A stretch of DNA of 64,000 bases from Plumapathes pennacea (lineage: Eukaryota > Cnidaria > Anthozoa > Antipatharia > Myriopathidae), in the NCBI GenBank assembly GCA_964036295.1, contig OZ038473.1, forward strand, positions 2,759,501-2,823,500, read 5' to 3'. The notes beneath the pieces are model-generated. The model did no database searches. It was given only the letters and a program-made list of their open reading frames with translations, and was not told the DNA's origin. Shown here one piece after another: positions 45,767 through 56,927 of this stretch (its first letter is position 1; every line of letters begins with the position of its first letter). A program made the position numbers and the translations under genes.

Positions 45767-46195
45767 CCCGGGGGGGGGGGGGGGGGGGGGGTTACTCCCA
45801 TATATTTCCTATATAGGGATGTTCCACCTGATAGGGTATCATTTTCAGGGTCTTCTGTCTTAAACAGGGTATCAAATTTTACATTTTTGTGTCTTAAACA
45901 AGGTTATTTTCCGAAGATTTTCTCCTCTTCCCCTTCCCCCTCACCCACATTTTTGCTCTCGTCATTTTCGCGTGATTTCTTCATATGTTCCTGTGGAAAC
46001 GCGTGCAACGCAGGCTAACTTATCTAAACTTAGTCTTGAACAGGGTATCAAATTTAGAGCACTTTGTCTTAGACAGGGTAGCAAAATTTCCATTTTTGTG
46101 TCTTGAATAGGGTTTGGGTTTTACTGAGTCAGCGGAACACCCCTACCCAAATTCCTATTAAGTACCCCCCCCCCCCCCCCCCCCGGGGCCTCACA
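45767..46195. repeat. Dispersed element with G-run and C-run inverted ends
   Basis: The left end is CCGGGG...(~19 G)...GTTACTCCCATAT and the right end ATTAAGTACCCC...(~20 C)...GGGGC, forming inverted ends. The interior has repeated GGGTATCAAATTT words. No coding capacity. Confidence 0.75.
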
Positions 46196-48981
46196 GTTGG
46201 TTGAGTGTTATTGACACTTTATTTGGTCTCTAATTGCATGGTAATGAAATTATTATCTTAATTAATTTTCATCCTAATACTCAACTGATCACGTATATAA
46301 ATGTGGCTCGCAATTCGACCATATGAAGCTTTTTGATTTTCATATTTAGTACTTAAGAATCTCAAGTGTCATGCTTTGTAGAGACAGTGATCAGATTTAT
46401 TAAGCACACCAGGTGCTCTTTTTATCCCTCTCTTGTGTCACAGCCGGGGTCTGCATTAGCATGCCCATTAACGTAGGTGAGAAAAACATCAGAGCAACAA
46501 TTGTAAACGAAACTCAAGCGAAAATTGGTCAATTTTTCGCGTAAACTACTTGATATGTTGTGTTATCGCAGCAAAGGTCGCTATCGTTCGAATTGCGTGA
46601 TTATTCGGCAACAGACGTTTATATACGACTAGTTGGTAATAGTACACCGGGAGTACAATAGAAATAGATGCCTCAGGGTTTAGTGGAATGTGAAAGTTGC
46701 CAGACTTGTAACCTCTCTAGACTCGAGAGTGCTTGTGCAACAGTCAGTGACAAAGGAACGAAAAAGCTTCGGGATGAAAAGTCTCGTTCACTAGCTTCTG
46801 ACCGTGCTTGTCTATTGACACAGTCCGGGATCAAGCAGACTATAAGGTACTTCCTTTAAGTAATAACTTTATAGCAGCGTAATGTATTCCCCACTGCATG
46901 TTCATAATCTCTACAGGATGCAAAACAAACCAGCCACGTCTACCACTATCTGTATCCTAAGTCGAGTAAAGAACTTAGAATAGTTTTGTGTCAACTCTTA
47001 TAAGGTCGATTTTGGTTGCTAACGCGATCAAGCAATCTGACAACAGAATCGCAGAATTTCTAGTCAAGCTTTACTCTTCTACAAGTCTGTTCGTACGCTA
47101 ATGCAGAGCAGCCTTTTGTGGTGCAGTCGTGCGACGTTTCTTTGCAATGCCCTTAATTTCTTAGCTTCCCCATATTCTACTTGTCACAGCCCTCTTAGGT
47201 GTCTGAGAGTCACTACATTTTGTAATCGAAGGGGCATTTTGATGTGTCGTGTGTTTTTAACCCGATTAAGCGCTCCACTGAATTTTGTGTTTCCAAACTC
47301 ATAAGTATATTGCCATTACACTACAAACAGTTATAACTTTTAAGTGATCCGCTTAATATAGGGTGCCCAAAGTTTAGAAAAACAAACATGATTCATCATC
47401 AGAACCGACATATTTGACTACTCTGGCTCTTTTGAAGAACAATCTGTTATAATGTTTCATTTATTCCCATTAAGTTTTGTCTAAAAGGTGCTTCACAGGA
47501 AAAGGGAATGAATGGTCAGAAAAACAAGCACCCAATTAATTGTTTCGTGCGGTTTGGTTTCATTCTATGAGTTTAGACCATTTATATACCAAAATACAAA
47601 TACAAAATGCAAAGCTGTGTAACTGCTATATTCAGCTTTAGTTTTAACATCAGAATCAGGAATCAAGTTTTATGCTCAATCTCATCAACGGGCAGTCGTA
47701 AGATTGCATTTAAAATTCGTGTCGTAATGGGTTCAGAATTTTCGACAGCCGTTTTAGAAACGAACCCTTTTTAGCAGGTCATGGCGAGCATTTGTTTTCG
47801 ATTACTTTATCTGCGCCCCAAGGCAAACCGCAATGGAAAGTCGACGAGTGATTGCGGCTCGGATTGAGGTCAAGGATTCATTATATCTTCGGTTTTACGC
47901 CAGAAAGTGATTGTTTGAATGGAGTTTGAATTAACTCCATTCAAACAACAGCAAAATTAGGCTTTGGTGATATACGTTTTCCTAACACTAGCCAACACTG
48001 TTATGCTCCAGCGGACAAGAGGCAGATGAGAGAGAGATATATCAGACATTCTGTTTCCCATTTGACGCACATTTCAACATATCTGTAATTAAATTTCATA
48101 CGAACGACTAAAGATCACGTTTCTAAATCACGTTTCTAAATATTCTCAACTTTCCTGCATCCTTACTGAATTAGCGTGTGCTAGTTGCTATATTTAGCGA
48201 TGCCTCATTGCCGAGGGGCAAAAAGAAAATATGCAAAATCGCACGAAACCCTATCATCTGAGACTACAGTGACATGAAACTCGCATCAAACTTGAGATAT
48301 TTTCACTGCCAAGCAATTTTGCCAACCATTTTTTATTTGTTCGAACTGGCTAGATCTGCGAGTTCAACTGGCTATTCTTCGCAAGTCCGTAAACTATTTG
48401 CGTCGAGCTGCAGTAGTTAGCGCGGCAAAGCACTAGCATTTGAACTGGAATTTGAATTTTGTGAATCATCGTTTGGCAATTCAGTGTCACCTCTTTGACC
48501 TCATATAAGCAGTCAGACATGCAGGAGACATTATGCAAAGTTGAATAAGCTGCTAGTTACCAAGTCAAATTCACCCCCGCTAAAGTTGAAGTCACTCTTA
48601 TAATGTGTCAGCGGTTTCACATGTATTTCAACCTGGTGCGGATACTGCGCAATTGAGCAATAAAAGGACCCCCCTCCAGGTATAACCTTGGTAGTACTAT
48701 CATAACGGGGTGAAATGACGTAACTACATGTGAAGAAAGGTAAAATAACGTCAAATGAAAACACCAAATCGTGCGACAAGGTGCAAAGATCAGAGATGAA
48801 AAAAAAAAAGCACCCAAGGTAAAAATAGTACAGGAAGTGTGAATTCAGTATACTGTACGGCTCGAAAACCAAACTTACTCGTTTGTTTTGATTTGTTTTG
48901 TCAGGTACAACCTATTCAACATTGCTTCGGTGTGAGCTTGAACACAAAACAAATCGAGTACTGTCGAGAGTTGGATAAGCC
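46196..48981. other. Intergenic upstream of the GTPase gene
   Basis: A possible small exon at 46668-46848 (62 codons with a donor TATAAG|GTACTT) has no recognisable domain. A perfect hairpin, TGTTTGAATGGAGTT / AACTCCATTCAAACA, lies at 47911-47949. Otherwise nothing. Confidence 0.35.
47911..47949. repeat. Perfect 15-bp-arm palindrome
   Basis: Arms TGTTTGAATGGAGTT and AACTCCATTCAAACA around a short AT loop. Function unknown. Confidence 0.8.
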
Positions 48982-50470
48982 ATGAAGGCCCGGCGAAAGC
49001 AGGCTATTAGCATCCAAAATAGCCCTCGACCCATCAACTTAGTTGTATTGGGACAAGACGGAGTGGGAAAAACAGGTAATTTCCCAAACAACGTCTGGAC
49101 ATTTTGGACTGACACAGTGTTTCCTTACTTCGTTCATTGCTTAGGTCTCTTTGTTTTAATCCTTTCACTCCCAAGCGTGATCAACTTCAATTTTTCCTCC
49201 AGTCTTTCACCAGACATTTATCATAGAGATAAATTAAGAAATTGTTTTTTGATAACTTTTTCAGGTGAAAGCTGATTAAACTATCAATTCTCAATGCATC
49301 ACTCATACATTTCTTCTGAAAAAGTTGGGAGAATCTGCATTTTTGGTTAACCTTTTCACTCCCAAGTCCAAAATGCGGAGTGATGCATGCAGTGAAAACT
49401 GATAGTTCAATCAACTTTCATTTGATCAAGATATCAAAAGCCAAGTTCTCCTTACTGTATGACAATTCTGGTGCAAAACTGAAGGAGAAAGTTGAGGTTG
49501 ATCACTCTTGGGAGCAGATGGGTTGTCTGCATAGAAATGTATGTTTTTGTAAAAATAATCAGTAGGCTTAATTTTGCTTGTCTGATTGCAGCGTTAACTG
49601 TGCGTTTAATTACAAGACGATTCATTGGAGAATATGATCAAACTATAGGTAGGTTATGTAGACAGTTGTCGTTTTCTCGTGTGAGAGGACGCATGCTCTT
49701 AACAGTCAAACTATATATTTATTCCACAGAGTCTACAAACAGACATCATCTTGATGTAGATGGTACTTTTGTAGCGTTGAATGTCATGGATACAGCGGGA
49801 AAGGTAAAAATTTTCTCTAAAAAGCAACTATAGGCTTATATACCCTTAAAAAGAAATTAATGACAGGTATATACAATATATTGAGAACATGAACATCTGT
49901 ACGCAACCTATGTTTGTCAATCCGTATATTTTATATTTTAGTTTATTTTGCTGATGCCTAAACTTGTTTTTATTGGTGGATTTTCAGATGTCTGACGAAA
50001 AGTTAAACCATTGCATGTCCTTTGGAGATATATTCCTCGTTCTTTATTCCATAATCGACAAGAAAAGTTTCGCCGAAGCCGGCAAAATTGCCCGATATAT
50101 CAAGAACAACAAAACCCTCGACTCTACCAGTCTGATTATTGCCGGCACGAAACTCGACCTGGGACACAGACGGCAAGTAAGAGAATCTGACGGGAATAGC
50201 TTAACACAGGACACAAATAGCACATTCTACGAAATTTCTATCGCCGAGAGCATCTCTGACACCCAGAACATGGTTCATGATGTACTGAAGCAATATATTG
50301 GTTCCCATCCGCTTGACTCTCGCCCCAGCTTCACCGCGCCTTTTGCGCAGCCCCCAAGTCCTCAGCCCAACCTGAAGGAGTCAAAAGCAAGCAGCCAATC
50401 CTCGTGGGGAGTTAGAAAGAGGATAGGAACGCCGTTTAGGCGCAAATCAGTCCAAACTGCCGTGAGTTGA
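48982..50470 (+). CDS. Ras-family small GTPase, RERG-like
   Basis: Exons 48982-49075, 49592-49648, 49730-49803 and 49988-50470 join in phase and give 235 aa. G1 is GQDGVGKT (24-31). The effector stretch RFIGEYDQTIEST follows the RERG pattern (KFIWEYDPTLEST). G3 is DTAGK (71-75), so the catalytic Gln61 of Ras is Lys75 here. G4 is TKLD (129-132) instead of NKxD, and the G5 area is EISIAES. The C-terminal ~65 residues are Ser/Pro-rich then basic (RKRIGTPFRRKS) and have no CAAX box, as in RERG/RASL proteins. Poor GTP hydrolysis is inferred from the Gln change. Intron 1 holds two MITE copies. RASL11/12-type paralogues are alternatives, but the switch I match favours RERG. Confidence 0.88.
49157..49345 (+). 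repeat. CACTCCCAAG MITE family, copy 5
   Basis: CCTTTCACTCCCAAGCGTGA at the left and GGGAGAATCTGCATTTTTGG at the right. It is joined head-to-tail-inverted to the next copy. Confidence 0.85.
49346..49515 (-). repeat. CACTCCCAAG MITE family, copy 6 (inverted)
   Basis: Starts GGTTAACCTTTTCACTCCCAAG and ends GATCACTCTTGGGAG. It is in opposite orientation to copy 5, so the pair forms a large imperfect hairpin inside GTPase intron 1. Confidence 0.85.
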
Positions 50471-51539
50471 TCAATCGTCGACTGGTTTACCCGACCTCAC
50501 GGAAATACGTTTTTGGCCGTGCGGTCACTTTGCTTTGGAGTCAGCGGTTATTGCACAAAACCGTGAATTTAGATGTAGATTTTGTAGTTAAAATGTAACG
50601 CTCGTAAAACGTCAAGACTTAGCCAAGAAACTCAGTACTACGACTCGATATTCGACTGTAAGTTAGTTCAAGGCATTTTCTACAACATAAGTTGTGCACA
50701 AGAAAAACAATGCGTGTACACGATGTGAAATTTCACCTCGAGTTATGAGAAGTTAGGTAACCATGATGACGAACGCTGACCAACGGAAGTGACGTCAATA
50801 ACGTATTTCCACGGTGTCGGTTCACCCGATGCCTGAGACAATTTCATTGGGGACATGAAAAAACATCCATAAAAACCATGCAGTTCCCCATATACAATCA
50901 AACCTGCCCTTGGGAAACTGTAAAGTGTACGCTTATTAATACAGGCAGAGTTTACAGTATCTTACTAGGGAGTAGATTTTCAGGACTTGGACAACTTAAT
51001 TCAGGTTTGCGTGGCTACAGAGCGGTTGTCGGATGGCTGTCGCAAGTAATCGTGTAATTGCTTTGGTTTTACTTTGGCCACGCGTTTGTATAAAACTTGG
51101 CACATTTAGTATTCAGCCTTTATTTCATCATGTGCAAAAAAAAATACTTCCGTTTGCTTCCATATATGGACGGTACATCTATATACAGAAAAGTATTCAA
51201 GTTGTATGACATATCAATGTAGGAATTGTGTGAGTATTATTTAATAATAGCCTGCCTAGTCCAGTTTTTAAAATATCACTTCCTTCAATACGCAGAATTG
51301 GAAATTGAGTAGTTAACTTCAAGCAACACGACTAGACTAAGGAAATTATGGGATAGAGCACGTCAGCGGAATTTGAAAAAACACGACTAGAGAAGTGTGG
51401 AGATACACGACGCCGTCGGCATAACTCAACATAGCACGTTGACAAGTGCTCTATTCCTTTTGTAAGATCAGAAAAACGATAACTTGGCAAACAACAAGAA
51501 AAAGAATCAAGTTTTCCGCGGATTCGTCAGCGTTCACCA
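50471..51539. other. 3' flank of the GTPase gene, nothing assigned
   Basis: No open frame with recognisable content. ATTTAATAATAGC-like AT-rich DNA; no repeat identified. Confidence 0.4.
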
Positions 51540-51845
51540 ATCAGATCGCGTGTAATATTAGCTGTATCTTATAATTTGAATAACACGTCAATTTCCCGCT
51601 TTGTGATTGGCTAATTTTGATCATCAAGACTAAAACAAAACTTGCTCTAAGGTTGCATGTTGTTGAAAGACCTAACGATTGAGGAGTGTTGCAATGAAGG
51701 AAATGAGCAACAACGCACTTGGGTGCACCAGAAAACCTTTGCTGTTAACTTCTTTCGGACATATGTCAAGACATCTGCCCAAACCCGACATAGGATCTTG
51801 GTCTCCATCATTTCTGGAGTCTCCTGGGGACGAAAAACAATAACT
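51540..51845 (-). repeat. Duplicated flank downstream of tyrosinase A
   Basis: The block GCAACAACGCACTTGGGTGCA, ...CCAAACCCGACATAGGATCTTGGTCTCCATCATTT and CTCCTGGGGACG matches 60390-60720, which lies in the same place relative to tyrosinase B. It is part of the tandem duplication or a repeat inserted before it. Confidence 0.75.
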
Positions 51846-51857
51846 GGATTTAATCAT

Positions 51858-52045
51858 CTCACTCCTGAGTTCAAAACACAACAGTTTTTCTAAGCACAAG
51901 AAGTTGTATGAGTGATATGCAGTGAGAATCGATAGTTCAAGCAGTTGTCATCTGAAGAAGGTATTTAACACCAAGTTAAGTGTGATGAAGTTGGGTAAGA
52001 GATTAAATGAGAAACTTAAGGTTGATCAGTCTCAGGAAGTGGGAA
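51858..52045 (-). repeat. CACTCCCAAG MITE family, copy 7 (diverged)
   Basis: TCTCACTCCTGAGTTC at the left, GAGTGATATGCAGTGAGAAT and GTTGATCAGTCTC at the right, in inverted orientation. Confidence 0.65.
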
Positions 52046-52289
52046 GCGTTGCCATAGTTACAGTTCACGAATCGATGGATATAATATTCCACTTGTAAAA
52101 AGGCGTTTGGACTTGAAGTGCTATATATTGTAAAATCTGAATCAAAACCAAAACGAGCCCTCAGTTTTTTTTTTGTTGTTGTTGTTTTTTGTTTTTATAA
52201 ACCAAAAAGAACCCAGTTTTTTGTTTTTTTGTTTCTGACACATTCATAAAACCATTTGATTGGTCGAGGCTCCTTTATTCTTGGGTTCG

Positions 52290-52480
52290 TCAGTTTCAAC
52301 TTCAATTTTCTCCTTCAGTTTCTGATCAGAAACATGCTATTCAGTTAGAAGAACTTGGCTTTTGATAACTTGCCCACATGAAATCTGATTGAACTATGAA
52401 TTCACACTCTATCACTCATAAATTTTCTTCTTAAACGGTTGGGAGAATCTGCACTTTGAGCTTGGGAGTGAAAGGGTAAC
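52290..52480 (+). repeat. CACTCCCAAG MITE family, copy 8
   Basis: TTCAACTTCAATTTTCTCCT to CTTGGGAGTGAAAGGGTAAC. It sits in the 3' flank of the broken tyrosinase A, right beside its TTTATT (AATAAA on the minus strand) signal; the tyrosinase B flank has no such insert. Confidence 0.85.
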
Positions 52481-52560
52481 GTACGAGTCCAAATACGCAC
52501 CCTAAGACTCCGTATAACTATGCTGATAGTTGTTCTAGAAATCACTGACTTTTGCAAAAC

Positions 52561-53976
52561 TTAAGATTGATTTGAGATGCACCCACCGTTCTCGTTGACG
52601 TCTTCGTAGTCGTAACCAAATTCCCAGGATTGTTTAAACATCTGTTCGTGCGTTTTGATCGGAAAGATTGGTACAATGGGCGCGTTCCTGTTGTGACCAA
52701 TTGGCGCTTCTTTCTCTGAAAGGACAGACGAGTCCTTCTTATGTCTTCGAAGCCATTTCTCGAAAATGCGATCACTGAACGCGTGATGGATGAAAAAGAG
52801 CGGATCATTCGACGATGACGGGACATCAGACATCGTACCTCCAACATACATGTGCACTTGGTTGTGAAGGGTGTGAGCTTTCGGAGAGTAAAACCCCGTT
52901 GTAGTATCTACAAAGCCTTCCAGCATATTTCTGAAACTGCAGCTGGCATATCTGTTATGGGGTGGTAAGCCATGGTTCTCAAACCGCATCAAAAAGTCCA
53001 CGTCTTCCTTCGTTGGCAAGGATGTTGTTTTTTTGACGGGGTCTCTTTTAAGGTTTTTCTCCCTGTCTTTGGTTGGGTCGCACGTCCTTGTTCCCTTCTT
53101 TTCCAGTTTGTCAATCGTGTTCATGGTACAAACGCCGTACTAGCCGTCAAAATACTTCCCCTTCACAATTTTGCTGGGAGTGTTTACGCCAAGAAGTTCT
53201 TGTGTGCAGAGTTCATCCAACCCATTCTCAGTCCAATCCCAGTATGGAATGGTGAAGTTGTAATCACCAGTGATTTCTTGTATGGCCCTCTCCCAGGAAA
53301 GGAGATAAAGACGATGCCAAGTTGTGAAACCTTGTCCTTCGTGTGCGAAGTCGATCTCTTTCTTGATGGTTGAATCGTTCAGATATGTGTTTCTTGCGGC
53401 GTAATAATGCTGCCATACGTAGAAATCATACACTGGAACATTGACAAAGTACGAATACGGATCTTCTCCTTTAGCAACCGCGTCTTTGATGTCCTTGTAG
53501 AAAGTCGTAGCAACCATGTAGTCACTGATGACATGTTTTGATATATTAATATATGACATGTATTGGTCTTTGTCCTCGTCTGACAGTTCCATAAAATTGC
53601 GTCTCTTTAAAGTCTTTCTCTTCCCACAGTTTTCGCCGTAATATCCAAACTCGCATTGGCTGCAGTCGGGTCCAGAAAATGAAGAATTGCAATGACACGA
53701 ACGATTGAAGAATAGTCTCGGCCAATCATGCCGGTCGTCGAGTAGGTTGTCTTCATTGAAATGATCGTAGATCTCGTTCCACTCTCCTGAGTGGTCCATC
53801 GGTTTACACTCGCCCCTTCCCTTGTCGCTTCCACACGGTTCCTTGTAGCCGCTGGGCACTGGGCAACAGCGTCGGTCTTTTATGTCGCGTGCATTGATGC
53901 AAGCCCTCGGAAACTGCCCCTGCACTCCAACGAGTGTTGCCATCACGACTAACAAGCAGAGAATAGTCAGCTGCAT
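52561..53976 (-). pseudogene. Tyrosinase A, interrupted by one nonsense codon
   Basis: A single-exon frame of 471 codons that is ~85% like tyrosinase B (by eye), with signal peptide, cysteine-rich EGF-like part, the complete CuA site (WQHYYA, FAHEGQGF, TWHRLYLL) and the complete CuB site (HNQVH, DPLFFIHH). At codon 279 (53142-53140), where B has Trp in FNDWYR, A has TAG. The truncated product would end between CuA and CuB and could not bind the copper pair. No other stop or frameshift is present before 52561, so the lesion is young, polymorphic or a sequencing error. The C-terminus may be spliced: GTGGGT lies at the GGC near the end, as in B. Confidence 0.85.
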
Positions 53977-54240
53977 AATGAAGCTGAAATCACTGACGAG
54001 AGAAAATAAAGTTGGACGGTGAATTTGATTAGTGCCTGTTAATGCGAGGGCTCGCATTTAACAAAGATTGATCTGAGATCACTTTGGCTGTCTAATATGA
54101 ATATAGTAACACACAGTATTATTTGAAGATGAAACCACTGACGAGAGAAAACAAAGTTGCAGCGCACGGTAATTTTTGATTGACTGTGAAACTGAATTTT
54201 GAAGCTGATAAAATATCAGACCAAATGGACCTTTCTTGTA
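53977..54240 (-). promoter_or_regulatory. Tyrosinase A upstream region, shared with B
   Basis: ACTGACGAGAGAAAA.AAAGTT and GAAGCTG.TAAAATA.CA.ACCAAATGGACC are shared with 62377-62490 upstream of B. In A the leader block appears twice (about 53983-54020 and 54130-54170), so the 5' leader has been partly duplicated. Some promoter elements are probably in this shared part; no TATA box was assigned. Confidence 0.5.
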
Positions 54241-55375
54241 CACCATAAAGGTCTAGACTTCCCAGTAGGCAGACCGCATGGAGTGAATGATCAGTCCCGT
54301 TTCCACCTCATCTCTTTTACTTTCTTTTCCCCTAGCCGAATGCAGGTTATAATCCACAATCATGAATTACGCTATACGATAAACGTACGAATTCTGTTGA
54401 GAATGCGTCGCCATCCCAACTAAACACCGGTTATAGTCCAAGAAAAAGAAGGAAACTCTCGCAGGATTTTGATCACTGATAGTGGTCGTGCTGCGGCTTG
54501 AAATCGATACAAGAAACACAAAAGACCACAACTAACCCGTAGAAAACACCGAATTTGAGTTTCATTTATCAAATGCTATGATTTTCCGTGGTCATTAAAA
54601 ACACCAGAAAATTTTCCCTCGTGTTGAGTTATGCAACAACTATACTCCCCGGGGTGGGCAAGGTATGGTAGAGCCTGGTATTTCAGCGATAACAGAGCTT
54701 TGCGATACAGTTTCGTACACTCACTTTAAAGTACAATTTATTAGGAAATTGACGAAAATGAAGATGGCTCTACATTTGAACTGAACTGAACTGAACTATC
54801 CTACGAATACAGCCGTCTTCTATTTCAGTTCATTTTTGAACGCTGGAAGTTATACTAGAAATACGATAATCGCAGATACCCCCTCACTCCGTCCTGCACT
54901 GGCATATATCAGAAGTTTCGACACAAAAAAATAAACATAGAAGTAATGTGTCTATTTTATACGACCTTTGATGTAACCAGCTTGTTGTAGTTGATGGGGC
55001 AAGCGTATTAAAATAACGTTTTACTACTTGTACTATACCAAGTGCTGAACACTTAAAGGAGAAAAAGAGTGGTCTGAAATATAGTAATTGTGTTACTAAG
55101 CTCTGACCCAATAAGAAAACAACATATCTATCAGCATCAGTTTTTTTTATTCTTAATCTTATTGTCATCATCATCATACAGCACACTAATCATTGTGTGC
55201 CTTTTTTATCATACATTTGTGTTAAATAAGCTTCATCAAGTGCTCCTGCCTGGTACGAAAACCCAAAACCTTGTAGGAAAAAGTAGGAACGTACTCTCCA
55301 ACCAAAAGCATGCAGGAGCACAATCCCTTGGAGGATAAGGGAATAATAACTATCATGAACTTAATACAGGTAAAC
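54241..55375. other. Intergenic between tyrosinase A and the Helitron
   Basis: No gene seen. TTGAACTGAACTGAACTGAACT near 54776 is a short tandem run. Confidence 0.4.
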
Positions 55376-55592
55376 AGCCCTTTCACTCCCAAGCCTAAAT
55401 GCAGAATCTCTCAGCTTTTTCAAAATACATTATATAAAATAAATTATGTAGTGAGAAGTGACAGTTTAGCCAGCATTCACTTAACCAAAAGGGTACAAAA
55501 AGCTATATATTCTCTATACTGTACAATACAGTACACTTTCAACTGAAGGAGAAAATTGAATTTGATCACTCTTAGGTGTGAAAGGGTTTAAA
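55376..55592 (-). repeat. CACTCCCAAG MITE family, copy 9 (inverted)
   Basis: Starts CCCTTTCACTCCCAAGCC, ends GATCACTCTTAGGTGTGAAAGGG. Internal landmarks are reversed relative to copies 1-5. Confidence 0.85.
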
Positions 55593-56927
55593 CTTGTTGT
55601 TACAAAATTGATTACTGTCTACCTTGGTGCTGGCCTTATATACTCACATGTTATTGCCACTTATATTACATAACTGTACTGAAGTTTTCCTTCATAAAAA
55701 GCAAACAACCTCTAACAAATAAGTAAATAACAAAACCTTGTGTCAAAAAAGTACACATAGAAAATACTTGGCTCTGAGCATGTCATCCACTTGAGCACAG
55801 TACAGTACCATTCCAAATTTTAAGAAAACATACAGATATACCGACATTTTTTTTGTGGCGTACTCAACAGAATATACAGGCCAATGTTTTTGAGAACATT
55901 TTCCTTTGGCATTCTTGTTGGACCAGACAATCGGGTTGTACACGTCAGCATTGAGTTCATTTTTGGCTCCTGACAATCTTACACTTTCATGATGTCTGTG
56001 ACTTGGTATATGAGGATCCCTTAACAGCACAGGAGTTGGCTTCTCAGCATGATTCCTTCACTTTAACATTTCCTTTAGCATGATCTTTGGAGATGAAAAC
56101 ACATGTTCAGGTTTTTGTCTTTGATACATATTGTTGCAAATTTATTATACAGTACTTACCTATAAACAACATAGAAATTGAACTTCTACTTGGACCGAAG
56201 TGTAAGTTTAGCCAAGGAACCTCTTTCTTTGCTCCTACAAAAATCAGAAAAGGCACCAAGTTTTAAGTGGATTAATAAGATAATTCACATGATGTACACA
56301 ATACAATGCACTTTCATAGCTAACCTGTACTATTCATCCACAATTGACATAAATCTTGGATGCTGGATGGAGGATGCTGCAAAGGAACTGGCACACTGTA
56401 AATAAATACTTGTTGTCCTGGTAATAGAGGCCAATTCTTTCCTCAAAACACTGCTATAAATGTTTTTGGTTATCCCCGAGCGTAATATCAAGTGTACATG
56501 GCATAAAAACAAATGCACATCATCATATGGACAGCTAAAGAAACTTCACTGCATAGATCATAAATCACTGTAAATTTATTAGGCACTGATATTGTAGTAA
56601 AAATTGGCAAATATTCTAAAAAACAAACTACAGCTTTTCCAATGGTAAATCAAAGTACAAACACATGTATACAGTATTGTGTTCTCTTCGATCCTTGTGT
56701 ATGAAAATGCAGCAAATAATAGAAAACATATTCATTGGTCTGATTAAACAGGAATTCAGATAAAACAAAATTTCACCATGCATCCTTTGTTCAGCTGTTC
56801 TTCGTTGAAAATAAACAGTGACAAAGAATGGCCGTATTGCAATTAATGCATCATTGTGCAAATTTGGCCATCAATACACAGAGATCAAAAATGTAAACAC
56901 AACCATAAAAGCCATACAGAATAACTT
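55593..56927. other. Region downstream of the Helitron start, unassigned
   Basis: Minus-strand frames at 56030-55743 (HHESVRLSGAKNELNADVYNPIVW) look protein-like, but no family is recognised. They could be later Helitron exons or remnants. Confidence 0.35.

Noticed and set aside
48531..48872. 113-codon minus-strand frame upstream of the GTPase
   Set aside because: Low-complexity, hydrophobic, no splice or promoter context; probably chance.
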